From assembly GCF_046630445.1 (NCBI RefSeq), contig NC_092336.1:505687001-505751000 (forward strand): a DNA stretch of 64,000 nt, given 5' to 3'. Numbering within the stretch: position 1 is the first letter of the stretch; the number at the start of each line of letters is the position of its first letter. Of the stretch, positions 22,727 through 33,852 are shown piece after piece. A program made the translations under genes and the position numbers. This DNA comes from Rutidosis leptorrhynchoides. Its lineage: Eukaryota; Streptophyta; Magnoliopsida; Asterales; Asteraceae. The notes below the pieces were generated by a model, which saw only the letters and a list, made by a program, of their open reading frames with translations, did not search any database and had not been told where the DNA came from.

Positions 22727-24199
22727 AATCCCCACACTTAAACCTTGCTTGTCCTCAAGCAAGACTTACAAGAAATTGAAATTTAAGATAATGAACACAC
22801 ATTGATGAAAACACACTCGAATCACAATATATACAAACTCACACTTTTTATTTCACACACGAATCAAACTCACGCGTTTTGAGTATACACACACCCTTGG
22901 AGTACACACGCTTTTATTTATTTCACAATGTAATACGCACACTTAGAGTACACACACGAAATGAAATCACACCAAAGTCGAAAGGTGGGTTTTAAAGTCC
23001 ACATTTCTTGAAAATTTGGATCCTTAGGGAAATTAGGACCTTTGCGAAGAACCTTTTATGTTTTGAAAATTAGACATGTCAGGTTTTACACTAATCAAGT
23101 TTTCCGGTTTTAACCTCAAAGTCCGGTTGAGGGTAACTGAAAACCGAAGCCTCAGTCGGCGCTTAGCAAGCTACTCGCCACCATGATTGAAGTATCATGG
23201 AACTTGAAACCGGATGTCCTAAAAATAGTTTTACATAATATAGTTCATAAAATAGCATAGGTTTTAGAAGAAACTATATCACGTCCAAATATCATCGGTG
23301 AACCATGAGTTTGCACACCTCAATTTGTTATGGCATATGTATGTTGACCGCAGTCAACATAGATGCGGTTGATCTTTACGGAGAACATCCATCTGAGAAT
23401 TAGATTCATTAGTCTTAAAAGCTAATTTGCACTGTGCCCCCATTGTACGAGACAGATCCATCTCATGGTTAGGATAAGTCTGACCACCAAAAACTCTGTT
23501 TAATGTTGAGGTGAGGTGGATTTCCAGCCGATGATAGAGATGACTTTTCAAGATTTTTCGTCACCCTACAGCTGTTCTGGACTACATCTTCTAACATAAG
23601 TTAGCAAGTGTGTCATTTTGGAAGACTTGACTTCCTTAATTCAATGAGTATTGAATTTGATTTCCGATTCAACAAAGTACCATAGAATCCTTGCGCGAAG
23701 TATGTGATATAGCATGTTGATCATTTTCTTAGTTGGTTATTTCTTGAGTCTTTTATACAAAATAAATTCATGCAAATGAATTTATAAAGTTAAAATTTTT
23801 CACATTTTAAACAATGTTTTTGTAAAACCCACATTTTAAGCCATTTTAAACCATGTTTTTTATAAAACCCGAAAGAATTTACTCCTTCCCCACACTTAAG
23901 ATCATGTAATGCCCTCATTTCATGAAATCAGAAAAATTGTAAAATTCGAGAGGGCAGATAGTATGAAAGAGATTTAATACTTTCTAGGCTTTAAGCCGAA
24001 GATCACGGGATGATGGCGCTGAATTGGCTGTCACGATAAGAACATCATCCATTCTTTAAACGCTATCACAAACCAATCATCATGCAAGTATTTTGCTGAA
24101 CTTCATGCCAGTCTTTGAAAATTGCAGCACATAGCACAATACTCATGTTATATGGTGCATATTTATTAATGAGTTGTGCACCTAACTTTACCCCTTCTT
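22727..24199 (-). other. Element C 3' non-coding region
   Basis: It begins with the polypurine-type motif (plus strand TCCCCACACTTAAACC, from 22729) and contains the copia-like fragment at 23400-23645. A second CCCCACACTTAAG block at 23890-23902 resembles a duplicate of the motif. No gene is seen. Confidence 0.55.
23400..23645 (-). repeat. Fragment homologous to the copia 3' region
   Basis: This stretch aligns with 8400-8645 of the copia element in the same orientation. Shared landmarks on the plus strand are GATAAGT-TGACC-CCA, TGTTGAGG, TTTTCAAGATTTTT, TTCTGGACTACA and GGAAGACTT-ACTTCCTT. The translation keeps a GGQTYPN segment against GGQTYLD in copia. It is diverged and non-coding here. 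Confidence 0.65.
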
Positions 24200-25261
24200 T
24201 TAATACCTAATGGGATCATTCTTCCCGACACTTATCGGACGACATGTAAAATTAGTGGAAAAAGTTCCACAAATAAGTAACGTGAGCCAGTCATTAACCC
24301 CTCGGGTGGTATATAATATATCATATAATTCTTTTTTCAATTTCTTGAAAAAGGAATACCAAACCCGAGAGTCAACACATGACTCTCTCCTAAGTGCGGC
24401 TTGCAGCAAAAATTTTATTCTTTCAGGTGGATCATGTCCAAATGGATCATCTTTTAATATATTCCAAGTGCTAACCTCGTGAGGATATAAAAATTCCACA
24501 TGAGAAGGTGACTCCTCAAATGGTTCCACTATATTAGACTCCTCATCGTCGATGATCTTTGATGACTCCATTTCTTCAACCTCGGTAGTTAAAACGTCAT
24601 CATCATCACTATCCCATGAATATCAACCTATCGCCCGCAATTCCCCCTCATCAATTCCTGGATTAAGCATTGCAAACGTGGACATAACTGAGGTGGTAGG
24701 TGGTATAATAATGGTAGGCTCAACACTCTCTGCCTCGGGTATCTGCGTATTACCCCTCGAATCAGCTAGTGAATTAGCCGAAAAAGTTTCCGGCTCCCTT
24801 TCTTCAATTTGCTAGAGTAGACAGCTCATGGTCCTCTGTAAGCGCTCAATGGATTCTTGTTGGCCCGCTAGTGTTTCTTGCAAATTTTGGCTCCGTTCAA
24901 TCTCGTTTGTCATGAAGTACAAAATTACATCTTCTAAATTCGACTGACTCCCCTCTCCTTGTTGAATTTGAAAGTGTTGTTGAGATGAATCCCAGGATGA
25001 GTTACCATTTTCATAATAATCCCATGGTTGGTCCATAGGGGCATAATGATACATAAGACTATCATCACACTCTTCGGGCATATAGTAACCTCCATAAGTC
25101 TCACAAACACCTCTTGGTTCAACCCTAGCTTCCCAAGAACCCATATACCAATCATCATTCATACCCATGAAAACCGATGATCCCGATTGTTGGACATCAT
25201 ACATGGCTTCCGAAATCATATAATCATACCCAACCATATTATACCTGTAACCTAGCTGCAA
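24200..25261 (-). pseudogene. Element C ORF, unknown function, two in-frame stops
   Basis: One frame runs from ATG 25261 to 24200 (about 353 codons), broken by a TAG at 24812-24814 and a TGA near 24625. The N-terminal half is rich in Tyr, Met, Gly and Asp and ends in a possible coiled coil (IERSQNLQETLAGQQESIER), reminiscent of the C-terminal part of some Athila gag proteins (weak inference). An acidic linker (DSDDDD) follows, then a more ordered block with FLYPHEVSTWNIL, DPFGHDPPERI and VWYSFFKKLKKELYDILY. No catalytic motif of pol is present. The frame is otherwise kept, so it was coding until recently. Confidence 0.55.
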
Positions 25262-25387
25262 TCACACCACAAAAGAAAAACAAAACAAACAAAAATAAAA
25301 ATAAAGCAGGTAACTTTCGTGAAAATAACTTCCCATGAAAGGATCGAATAACTAAAAGTCTATTAAAATCTTTTAAACAAAATCGCT

Positions 25388-25404
25388 CCCCGGCAGCGGC
25401 GCCA
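25388..25404 (-). other. Element C primer binding site
   Basis: The minus strand TGGCGCCGCTGCCGGGG lies six bases inside the LTR border at 25411. It is the same type as the Athila-like site at 16960, with one base changed in the middle. Confidence 0.8.
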
Positions 25405-25410
25405 AAAAGT

Positions 25411-25918
25411 TGATGTGTCAAGACGTAACCTTTAAAATATAGACAATATGCTCAATAATTAACACATAATACAGGCAACTAAACCCGATCATGCAGTAAC
25501 TAGCAACTAAATTGACCAGTTCGATCCACAGGGAGAAGTTTGTTTTAAGGACTTTACAACGATTAATTATTCTAAAGGAAAAGGGGAGTTTTAGTTGTTA
25601 AATTGCTTTGTAAATAATAGTAATTAAAATGAAATGAATAATGAGGATGAGAAGGCGGTGTTTACTTCAATGCTTGATAAATGATAGGGATTATTCTTTT
25701 ATGGTTAAACCCGTTATTATGTAGTTACAAGTAAATGTAAATGGCATATATATATCTCACAATATCTATAAACCGGGAACTATAAACTTAGTAAATTTAC
25801 ATAAACCTTATCATTAGTTCTCCTTTACCTATGTTTAATCAATAAGACTCTTCCTTGGTTGAATTCACATAAAACCTAGTTTATTAAGATCACTCGAAAT
25901 AAACTACACTATTGTAAA
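25411..25918 (-). repeat. Element C 5' LTR fragment
   Basis: Homologous to 20877-21384 and broken off at 25918. The next bases (25919-25993) are the Athila-like 3' untranslated end, so the junction is a deletion breakpoint rather than an insertion border. Confidence 0.85.
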
Positions 25919-25993
25919 GAAGTGATTCTAGAATATATTTTTTTTCAAGACTATATTGCTTGAGGACAAGCAACGCTTAAGTGTGGGAATATT

Positions 25994-26590
25994 TGATAAT
26001 GCTAAAAACGAACATATATTTCATAGCATTATCCCTCAAGAAAGAAAAGTTTTTAGTTACAATTGTTCTATTTACAAGTGATATTCGTTTAAATAATAAA
26101 AGGTGAAGACAAAAGACAGATTCGACGAATTGAAGACGCAAACGACCAAAAAGCTAAAAAGTACAAAGTACAATAAAAGTGGTTCAAATTATTGATGAGA
26201 AACGTCTAAAAGTTACAAGAGTACGAGCCGCGAAATGCAAAGTACAAGATATTAAATAGTACAAAAGGACGTTCGAAAATCCGGAACTGGGACCAGAGTC
26301 AACTCTTAACGCGCGACGTAACGGAGCGAAAATTACAAGTCAACTATGCACATGAATATAATATAATATATAATTAATTCTTAAAATTATATATATATAT
26401 TATATTATTTATTAAAACCGTCGGCAAACTAGCAAACAAAAGCATGTGGCCTGATCCAGCTGGCCATGCGATCGCATGGCTTGGAAGAACAAAACTCATG
26501 CGATCGCACGGCCCCAAAAGTTGGGTCAGGTCCTATAAATTTCGCGTGTTTTGGCCGAATTTCATACATAATTTTCAATCTCTCTCTCAC

Positions 26591-26669
<79 letters not shown>

Positions 26670-27963
26670 TAATTTATAATTTTAATTTTAATTTTAATTT
26701 AAGATTAATAATAATAAGGGTATGTTAGCGAATGTTGTAAGTGTGTAAGTCAAAATTCTGTCCGTGTAACGCTACGATATTATTAATCATTGTAAGTTAT
26801 GTTCAACATTTTTAAATTAATGTCTCGTAGCTAAGTTATTATTATGCTTATTTAAATCGAAGTAATCGTGATGTTGGGCTAAAATATTAAAGACGGGGTA
26901 ATTGGGCTTTGTACCATAATTGGGGTTTGGACAAAAGACCGACACTTGTGGAAATTGGACTATGGGCTATTAATGAGCTTTATATTTGTTTAATTGAATG
27001 ATAGTTCATTAATTTAATATAAAGATTTACAATTGGACGTACCTATAAATAACCATATACACTCGATCAGACACGATGGGCGGGATATTTATAAGTACTA
27101 ATAATCGTTCATTTAACCGGACAAGGGAATGGATTAATAGTCAATAGACTCATTAAAACAGGGGTGAATTATGTACAAGGACACTTGGCGTAATTGTTAA
27201 CAAGGTATTAAAACCTTGTTATAGTTTAAGTCCCCAATTAGTTGGAATATTTGACTTCGGAAATAAGGATAATTTGACGAGGACACTCGCACTTTATATT
27301 TATGACTGATGGACTGTTATGGACAAAAACCAGATGGACATATCGAATAATCCAGGACAATTAACCCATGGTAATAAACTAAAATCAACACGTCAAACAT
27401 CATGATTACGGAAGTTTAAATAAGCATAATTCCTTTATTTTATATCTCATCGCACTTTTATTTACTGTCATTTTATTTATCTCATTTTTAATTATCGTAC
27501 TTTTTAATTATCGCAATTTTATTTACCGTCATTTTATTTATCGCACTTTAATTTATCGCACTTTAATTATTGTCATTTACTTTACGCTTTAAATTAAGTT
27601 ATAATTATTTTTAATATTTTACATTAGGTTTTAACTGCGACTAAAGTTTTAAAATCGACAAACCGGTAATTAAACGGTAAAAACCCCATTTTATAATAAT
27701 AATACTACTTATATATATATTTATATTTATACAAATATAGTTTAAAAATATAGCGTTAAACTTGGCTAATTCCCCGTGGACGAACCGGACTTACTAAAAA
27801 ACTACACTACTGTACGATTAGGTACACTGCCTATAAGTGTTGTAGCAGGGTTTAGGTATATCCACTCTATAAATAAATAAATAACTTGTGTAAAATTGTA
27901 TCGTATTTAATAGTTTTTCATAATAAATATATAACTATTTCGTATACACCTCTGCACACATCA
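25994..27963 (+). repeat. Athila-like 3' LTR
   Basis: 1970 bases, preceded by the motif AAGTGTGGGAATATT and followed by the target duplication copy AGGTA. It lacks the extra 18-base unit of the 5' LTR and has a longer TA run (26592-26665). Confidence 0.9.
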
Positions 27964-28653
27964 AGGTACGAAGTTGGTTGTTCGTCTTGGGTTTTCCGTA
28001 AAACTTTCGTTGAGCAGCTTTTGTATACAAAGACAGAGCTTGCATGTACTCCCGATCAATATCATCTAGTTTAGAGTCACTAAGACTATCAGAGTCTGAC
28101 TCAACTACGACAACGCGTTTTGAGGAACGAGAAGTTGAACGCTCAGTTCGTGAAGCTCGATGTGATGGTCGTTCATCAACCAAAGCGAGAGGGTCACTTA
28201 TCACAGGTACAACAGCAGCTTTCTTTCGTTCATTTTGAATTTCAAGAACCTCGAACTGATTCATCCTCAGAATATCCATGACATTATGTATATCGAGTGT
28301 TTCGAGATCCTTGAATTGCCTGATGTTCATTGCGTGACGATACCAATCTTTCTCTAAATTCTTAAGGAATTTCATGTTGATTTCCATGTTTCCTTTCTTC
28401 ATGTTATTAATCCGCATATCATTCAAGATGGCATTGTAGCGAGAATATGTATCCTCCAAAAGCTCTCCTGGTTTTTGTTTGAACTCCTCATATTCCGACA
28501 TGGCATTGTCCATCCTGTTTTGAGATGACAATTTTGCTCTGGCCATTTGTCGTTCGAGTTCATTCCACAAATCCTTTCCAGACATATAGCTACTGATCCC
28601 GAGATAGATATCATCCGTAAGTGCTTGAAGAATGAGGGATCTTGAAAGTACAT
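27964..28653 (-). pseudogene. Copia gag, central block
   Basis: This is the middle part of the copia gag, which forms the particle shell. The frame from 28585 (MSGKDLWNELERQMAR) and the bases upstream to 28653 carry the plant copia gag pattern: KDLWNELERQM, then KPGELLEDTYSRYNAILNDM, then LKNLEKDWYRHAMNIRQ. It continues to KTNNQLRT at the Athila border (27964). The right edge is the gypsy-A target duplication. The block itself is open; it is dead only because of the insertions on both sides. Confidence 0.85.
28649..28653. repeat. Gypsy-A target site duplication, left copy
   Basis: TACAT directly before the LTR start; the second copy is at 41805-41809 directly after the 3' LTR. Confidence 0.95.
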
Positions 28654-31600
28654 TGTAGTGACCCGAACTTTTCCATGTTTATATATATTAATTGAGATTG
28701 ATATTTACATGATTAAATGTTTCCAACATGTTAAGCAATCAAACTTGTTAAGACTTGATTAATTGAAATATGTTTCATATAGACAATTGACCACCCAAGT
28801 TGACCGGTGATTCACGAACGTTAAAACTTGTAAAAACTATACGATGACATATATATGGTTATATATATAGTTAACATGTTTTTATTATAAGTATGTATCT
28901 CATTAGGTATTTTAATAATGAGTTATATACATAAAAATGAGACTATTAATTTAAGAAACTCGAAAACGATATATATAACGATTATCATTATAACAACGTC
29001 TTACTAGGTACATATGAATCATATTAAGATATTGATACACTTGGTTAATTATGTTAAATTATAAGTAAATATATTATTAAGTGTATTAACAATGAAATAC
29101 ATATGTAAAAATAAGACTACTAACTTAATGATTTCGAAACGAGACATATATGTAACGATTATCGTTGTAACGACATTTAACTGTATATACATCATACTAA
29201 GATATATTATATATCATAATATCATGATAATAAAACAATTTAACATCTCATTTGTTATAATAAACAATGGGTTAACAACATTCAACAAGATCGTTAACCT
29301 AAAGGTTTCGAAACAACATTTACATGTAACGACTAACGATGACTTAACGACTCAGTTAAAATGTATATACATGTAGTGTTTTAATATGTATTCATACACT
29401 TTTGAAAGACTTCAAGACACTTATCAAAATACTTCTACTTAACAAAAATGCTTACAATTACATCCTCGTTCAGTTTCATCAACAATTCTACTCGTATGCA
29501 CCCGTATTCGTACTCGTACAATACACAGATTTTAGATGTATGTACTATTGGTATATACACTCCAATGATCAGCTCTTAGTAGCCCATGTGAGTCACCTAA
29601 CACATGTGGGAACCATCATTTGGCAACTAGCATGAAATATCTCATAAAATTACAAAAATATGAGTAATCATTCATGACTTATTTACATGAAAATAAAATT
29701 ACATATCCTTTATATCTAATCCATACACCAACGACCAAAAACACCTATAAACACTTTCATTCTTCAATTTTCTTCATCTAATTGATCTCTCTCAAGTTCT
29801 ATCTTCAAGTTCTAAGTGTTCTTCATATATTTTACAAGTTCTAGTTACATAAAATCAAGAATACTTTCAAGTTTGCTAGCTCACTTCCAATCTTGTAAGG
29901 TGATCATCCAACCTCAAGAAATCTTTGTTTATTACAGTAGGTTATCATTCTAATACAAGGTAATAATCATATTCAAACTTTGGTTCAATTTCTATAACTA
30001 TAACAATCTTATTTCAAGTGATGATCTTACTTGAACTTGTTTTCGTGTCATGATTCTGCTTCAAGAACTTCGAGCCATCCAAGGATCCGTTGAAGCTAGA
30101 TCCATTTTTCTCTTTTCCAGTAGGTTTATCCAAGGAACTTAAGGTAGTAATGATGTTCATAACATCATTCGATTCATACATATAAAGCTATCTTATTCGA
30201 AGGTTTAAACTTGTAATCACTAGAACATAGTTTAGTTAATTCTAAACTTTTCGCAAACAAAAGTTAATCCTTCTAACTTGAATTTTAAAATCAACTAAAC
30301 ACATGTTCTATATCTATATGATATGCTAACTTAATGATTTAAAACCTGGAAACACGAAAAACACCGTAAAACCGGATTTACGCCGTCGTAGTAACACCGC
30401 GGGCTGTTTTGGGTTAGTTAATTAAAAACTATGATAAACTTTGATTTAAAAGTTGTTATTCTGAGAAAATGATTTTTATTATGAACATGAAACTATATCC
30501 AAAAATTATGGTTAAACTCAAAGTGGAAGTATGTTTTCTAAAATGGTCATCTAGACGTCGTTCTTTCGACTGAAATGACTACCTTTACAAAAACGACTTG
30601 TAACTTATTTTTCCGACTATAAACCTATACTTTTTCTGTTTAGATTCATAAAATAGAGTTCAATATGAAACCATAGCAATTTAATTCACTCAAAACGGAT
30701 TTAAAATGAAGAAGTTATGGGTAAAACAAGATTGGATAATTTTTCTCATTTTAGCTACGTGAAAATTGGTAACAAATCTATTCCAACCATAACTTAATCA
30801 ACTTGTATTGTATATTATGTAATCTTGAGATACCATAGACACGTATACAATGTTTCGACCTATCATGTCGACACATCTATATATATTTCGGAACAACCAT
30901 AGACACTCTATATGTGAATGTTGGAGTTAGCTATACAGGGTTGAGGTTGATTCCAAAATATATATAGTTTGAGTTGTGATCAATACTGAGATACGTATAC
31001 ACTGGGTCGTGGATTGATTCAAGATAATATTTATCGATTTATTTATGTACATCTAACTGTGGACAACTAGTTGTAGGTTACTAACGAGGACAGCTGACTT
31101 AATAAACTTAAAACATCAAAATATATTAAAAGTGTTGTAAATATATTTTGAACATACTTTGATATATATGTATATATTGTTATAGGTTTGTGAATCAACC
31201 AGTGGCCAAGTCTTACTTCCCGACGAAGTAAAAATCTGTGAAAGTGAGTTATAGTCCCACTTTTAAAATCTAATATTTTTGGGATGAGAATACATGCAGG
31301 TTTTATAAATGATTTACAAAATAGACACAAGTACGTGAAACTACATTCTATGGTTGAATTATCAAAATCGAATATGCCCCTTTTTATTAAGTCTGGTAAT
31401 CTAAGAATTAGGGAACAGACACCCTAATTGACGCGAATCCTAAAGATAGATCTATTGGGCCTAACAAACCCCATCCAAAGTACCGGATGCTTTAGTACTT
31501 CGAAATTTATATCATATCCGAAGGGTGTCCCTGAATGATGGGGATATTCTTATATATGCATCTTGTTAATGTCGGTTACCAGGTGTTCACCATATGAATG

Positions 31601-32078
31601 ATTTTTATCTCTATGTATGGGATGTGTATTGAAATATGAAATCTTGTGGTCTATTATTATGATTTGATATATATAGGTTAAACCTATAACTCACCAACAT
31701 TTTTGTTGACGTTTTAAGCATGTTTATTCTCAGGTGATTATTAAGAGCTTCCGCTGTCGCATACTTAAATAAGGACGAGATTTGGAGTCCATGCTTGTAT
31801 GTTATTGTGTAAAAACTGCATTCAAGAAACTTATTTTGTTGTAACATATTTGTATTGTAAACCATTATGTAATGGTCGTGTGTAAACAGGATATTTTAGA
31901 TTATCATTATTTGATAATCTACGTAAAGCTTTTTAAAACCTTTATCTATGAAATAAAGGTTATGGTTTGTTTTAAAAATGAATGCAGTCTTTGAAAAACG
32001 TCTCATATAGAGGTCAAAACCTCGCAACGAAATCAATTAATATGGAACGTTTTTAATCAATAAGAACGGGACATTTCA
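28654..32078 (+). repeat. Gypsy-A 5' LTR
   Basis: TGTAGTGACCCGAAC to GGGACATTTCA, 3425 bases, equal in length to the 3' copy. ORFs predicted inside it (such as 29092, 29402, 31067, 31611) recur in the 3' LTR only because the LTRs are identical and are not supported as genes. The shared module lies at 30838-31030. Confidence 0.95.
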
Positions 32079-32080
32079 GT

Positions 32081-32092
32081 TGGTATCAGAGC
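32081..32092 (+). other. Gypsy-A primer binding site
   Basis: TGGTATCAGAGC, complementary to the 3' end of plant initiator tRNA-Met, two bases after the LTR. Confidence 0.95.
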
Positions 32093-32287
32093 GTTGGTCT
32101 TAGAGAACCAGAATTTTGCATTAGTGTGTCTTATCTAGTTTGTTAGGATGCATTAGTGAGTCTGGACTTCGACCGTGTTTACTTGAAAAATGATTGCTTA
32201 ACAAATTTTGTTGGAAACTATATATTTTTAACATGTGAATATTATGTGATATATTAATCTCTTAACGCGTTTGATATTATGTGATAG

Positions 32288-32690
32288 ATGTCTACCTCTA
32301 GAACAAGTCCCATTGACTCACCTAATAATAATGAAGAGTCAAATGTAAATTGGAATGATTCGTGGACTGATTCACAAGTTCCCGAAGAGGAACCGGAAGA
32401 AGAGTCGGAACTGGAAGAAGAATCGGAACCGGAAGAAGAATCGGAATCGGATGAAGAAGTAGAACCGGTTGGGGATAGAGAAATCTAATTCCAACCCCGA
32501 TGAACTTTATATGTATCGTCAACCCCCGAAGCCCTTAAGTTGTAACAATGACCCGGGAACCTCTAAACCATCAGGTTTTTCTAAACCATTGTGGAAAACG
32601 ACAGCTCGTATTAGGGGAACATCATATATCCCTAGAAACTTGGCAAAACAAACCAAAATCGAAGAAGAAGAAACGAGCGAGTCGGAATAA
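32288..32690 (+). pseudogene. Gypsy-A acidic accessory ORF, probably frameshifted
   Basis: The first piece (32288-32488) is Ser/Asn-rich, then has a Glu-rich repeat (EEESEPEEESESDEE). It ends at a stop just after a GGTTGGGGA run. The second frame (open from about 32469 to 32690) goes on with a Pro/Ser-rich stretch and an acidic end (IEEEETSESE). The simplest reading is one ORF of about 134 codons with a one-base frameshift near 32470. It sits after the primer site like ORF1 of the LARDs but shares no clear sequence with it. Function unknown. Confidence 0.45.
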
Positions 32691-32827
32691 GATAGTTGTA
32701 TTCGTGTGGTGTAATATATGTAATATAGTGTGCTTATGCTTTATGATATATGTAAAAATTGCTTGTATTAATAAGTATTTTTTTTATGAATCTAACTCTT
32801 GTCTATTTTACAGTTTAAAAACACAAA

Positions 32828-33511
32828 ATGGATAGACAACCCAATATTTTAAGAGACCTACCCGGAGACATGATTGATGAAATCTTGTCTAGAGTCGGTC
32901 AGAATTCCTCGGCACAACTATTTAAGGCGAGATCAGTTTGTAAGACATTCGAAGAACGTTCCAAGAATGTCTTGGTTTATAAGAGACTTTCGTTTGAAAG
33001 ATGGGGGATATCACATTGGGAAACCCATAAGTTACGATGTGTTTACTTTGACGCATATATTGCGGGGAACCCAAATGCTATTTTACGCAACGGGTTAAGA
33101 AATTATTTTGACTCAATATATCCGAATATTAGACTTCGTGATTTAGAAAAAGCGGCTAACATGCAACATAAAGAAGCATGTTATGCTTACGGATTAGTAA
33201 TGTTCGCTTCTCACCAAAGTGAGAACAAGAACATCGGGCTACAACTGTTAAACAAAATGTTTCCACAAGTGACGGAGTCGGTAATTGGGGTAAGAAATGA
33301 GGTTTTTAGATTGTTACGGGACTGTTGGACATTACGTAACCCTCGTCCCTTTGACGACGTTACAACACGCTGTCTTATCAACGGCCATAACGGTTATGTT
33401 CCACAAGACCAAGGATGGGAAGTAGTCCTAGTAAAACCAGAATGCATGACTTGTTTCTGGACGTATGAATTACGTGTCTTTATTGCCTTTGCTGAACGAC
33501 TTGTATACTAG
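32828..33511 (+). CDS. F-box protein ORF carried by gypsy-A (227 residues)
   Basis: An uninterrupted ORF, same strand as the element, lies between the acidic ORF and gag. The N-terminal 55 residues read as an F-box: LRDLPGDMIDEILSRVG, then LFKARSVCKTFEE, then VYKRLSFERW. F-box proteins bind SKP1 and select targets for SCF ubiquitin ligases. The middle (about residues 105-150, KEACYAYGLVMFASH) resembles the helical repeat-like part of plant F-box proteins of the At2g35280 type, which is my best family match by recognition. The C-terminus has a possible metal-binding pair (CMTCFW). It has no introns, unlike many host genes, and probably depends on LTR-driven transcription. Capture of a host transcript is inferred. 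Confidence 0.75.
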   Translation: MDRQPNILRDLPGDMIDEILSRVGQNSSAQLFKARSVCKTFEERSKNVLVYKRLSFERWGISHWETHKLRCVYFDAYIAGNPNAILRNGLRNYFDSIYPNIRLRDLEKAANMQHKEACYAYGLVMFASHQSENKNIGLQLLNKMFPQVTESVIGVRNEVFRLLRDCWTLRNPRPFDDVTTRCLINGHNGYVPQDQGWEVVLVKPECMTCFWTYELRVFIAFAERLVY

Positions 33512-33699
33512 CTAGAATTATCTTCACAACTATCTGGTATCAAAGTTATTGTGTGCTATATTTCATGCTTTATGTAAAATAAGCGGTATTGTAAGTTTGT
33601 AAAATATTGTATAAAAGTTTGAACGCGAAATATTATTATAATCAGTTTTTCATATAGAATTGTAGTAGTTGAATTGTATATTAGCTACTAAGTATGAAC

Positions 33700-33720
33700 T
33701 TAACGGGTAGGTACTACCCG
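33700..33720 (+). other. Internal copy of the polypurine-like motif (gypsy-A)
   Basis: TTAACGGGTAGGTAC is identical to the motif that abuts the 3' LTR (38365-38379) and continues TACCCG, giving an inverted repeat CGGGTAG-GTA-CTACCCG (33704-33720). It lies between the F-box ORF and gag. Confidence 0.55.
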
Positions 33721-33852
33721 AATTTAAACTTATAAAACGCTAATATGAAGAAAAAGCTTTTATAAATGAGTTCATATTATGCTACGAAATACTATTAACT
33801 ACTCTTAATATTCTGTATGATTAACTTGTTCCATTTGACTATTTTGAAGGAA

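Larger units (their letters stand above)
20877..25918 (-). mobile_element. Element C: Athila-related non-autonomous LTR element, 5' LTR truncated
   Basis: On the minus strand: truncated 5' LTR 25411-25918, primer site 25388-25404 (TGGCGCCGCTGCCGGGG), internal 22727-25410, 3' LTR 20877-22726. LTR ends are TGATAACTCC and GACACATCA, the same terminal pattern as the host Athila-like element. Before the 3' LTR the minus strand shows TTGAGGACAAGCAAGGTTTAAGTGTGGGGA. The 2.7 kb internal region has no pol; it holds a broken ORF of unknown function and a fragment resembling the copia 3' region. About 11 differences are seen over the 507 shared LTR bases. The left flank is CTAAT; the right flank was lost with the rest of the 5' LTR. 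Confidence 0.85.
14963..27963 (+). mobile_element. Athila-like Ty3/gypsy element, deleted for RT-integrase, holding element C
   Basis: The LTRs (14963-16951 and 25994-27963) start TGATAATGC and end CACACATCA. Flanks are AGATA (14958-14962) and AGGTA (27964-27968), a five-base target duplication with one change. The primer site TGGCGCCGTTGCCGGGA and the pre-LTR string CTTGAGGACAAGCAA...AAGTGTGGG are typical of Athila. Gag and protease remain (18273-20807). RT, RNase H, integrase and the envelope region are gone: 20877-25918 is occupied by element C, and the right border of C has no LTR end or duplication, so a deletion removed both host pol and part of C. LTR differences are more frequent than in gypsy-A, so this insertion is older. 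Confidence 0.88.

Noticed and set aside
28949..29635. Pair of ORFs (94 and 77 codons), repeated at 38818-39361
   Set aside because: They occur twice only because the gypsy-A LTRs are nearly identical. There are no domains, and the matching region in 42281-43180 does not keep the frames.
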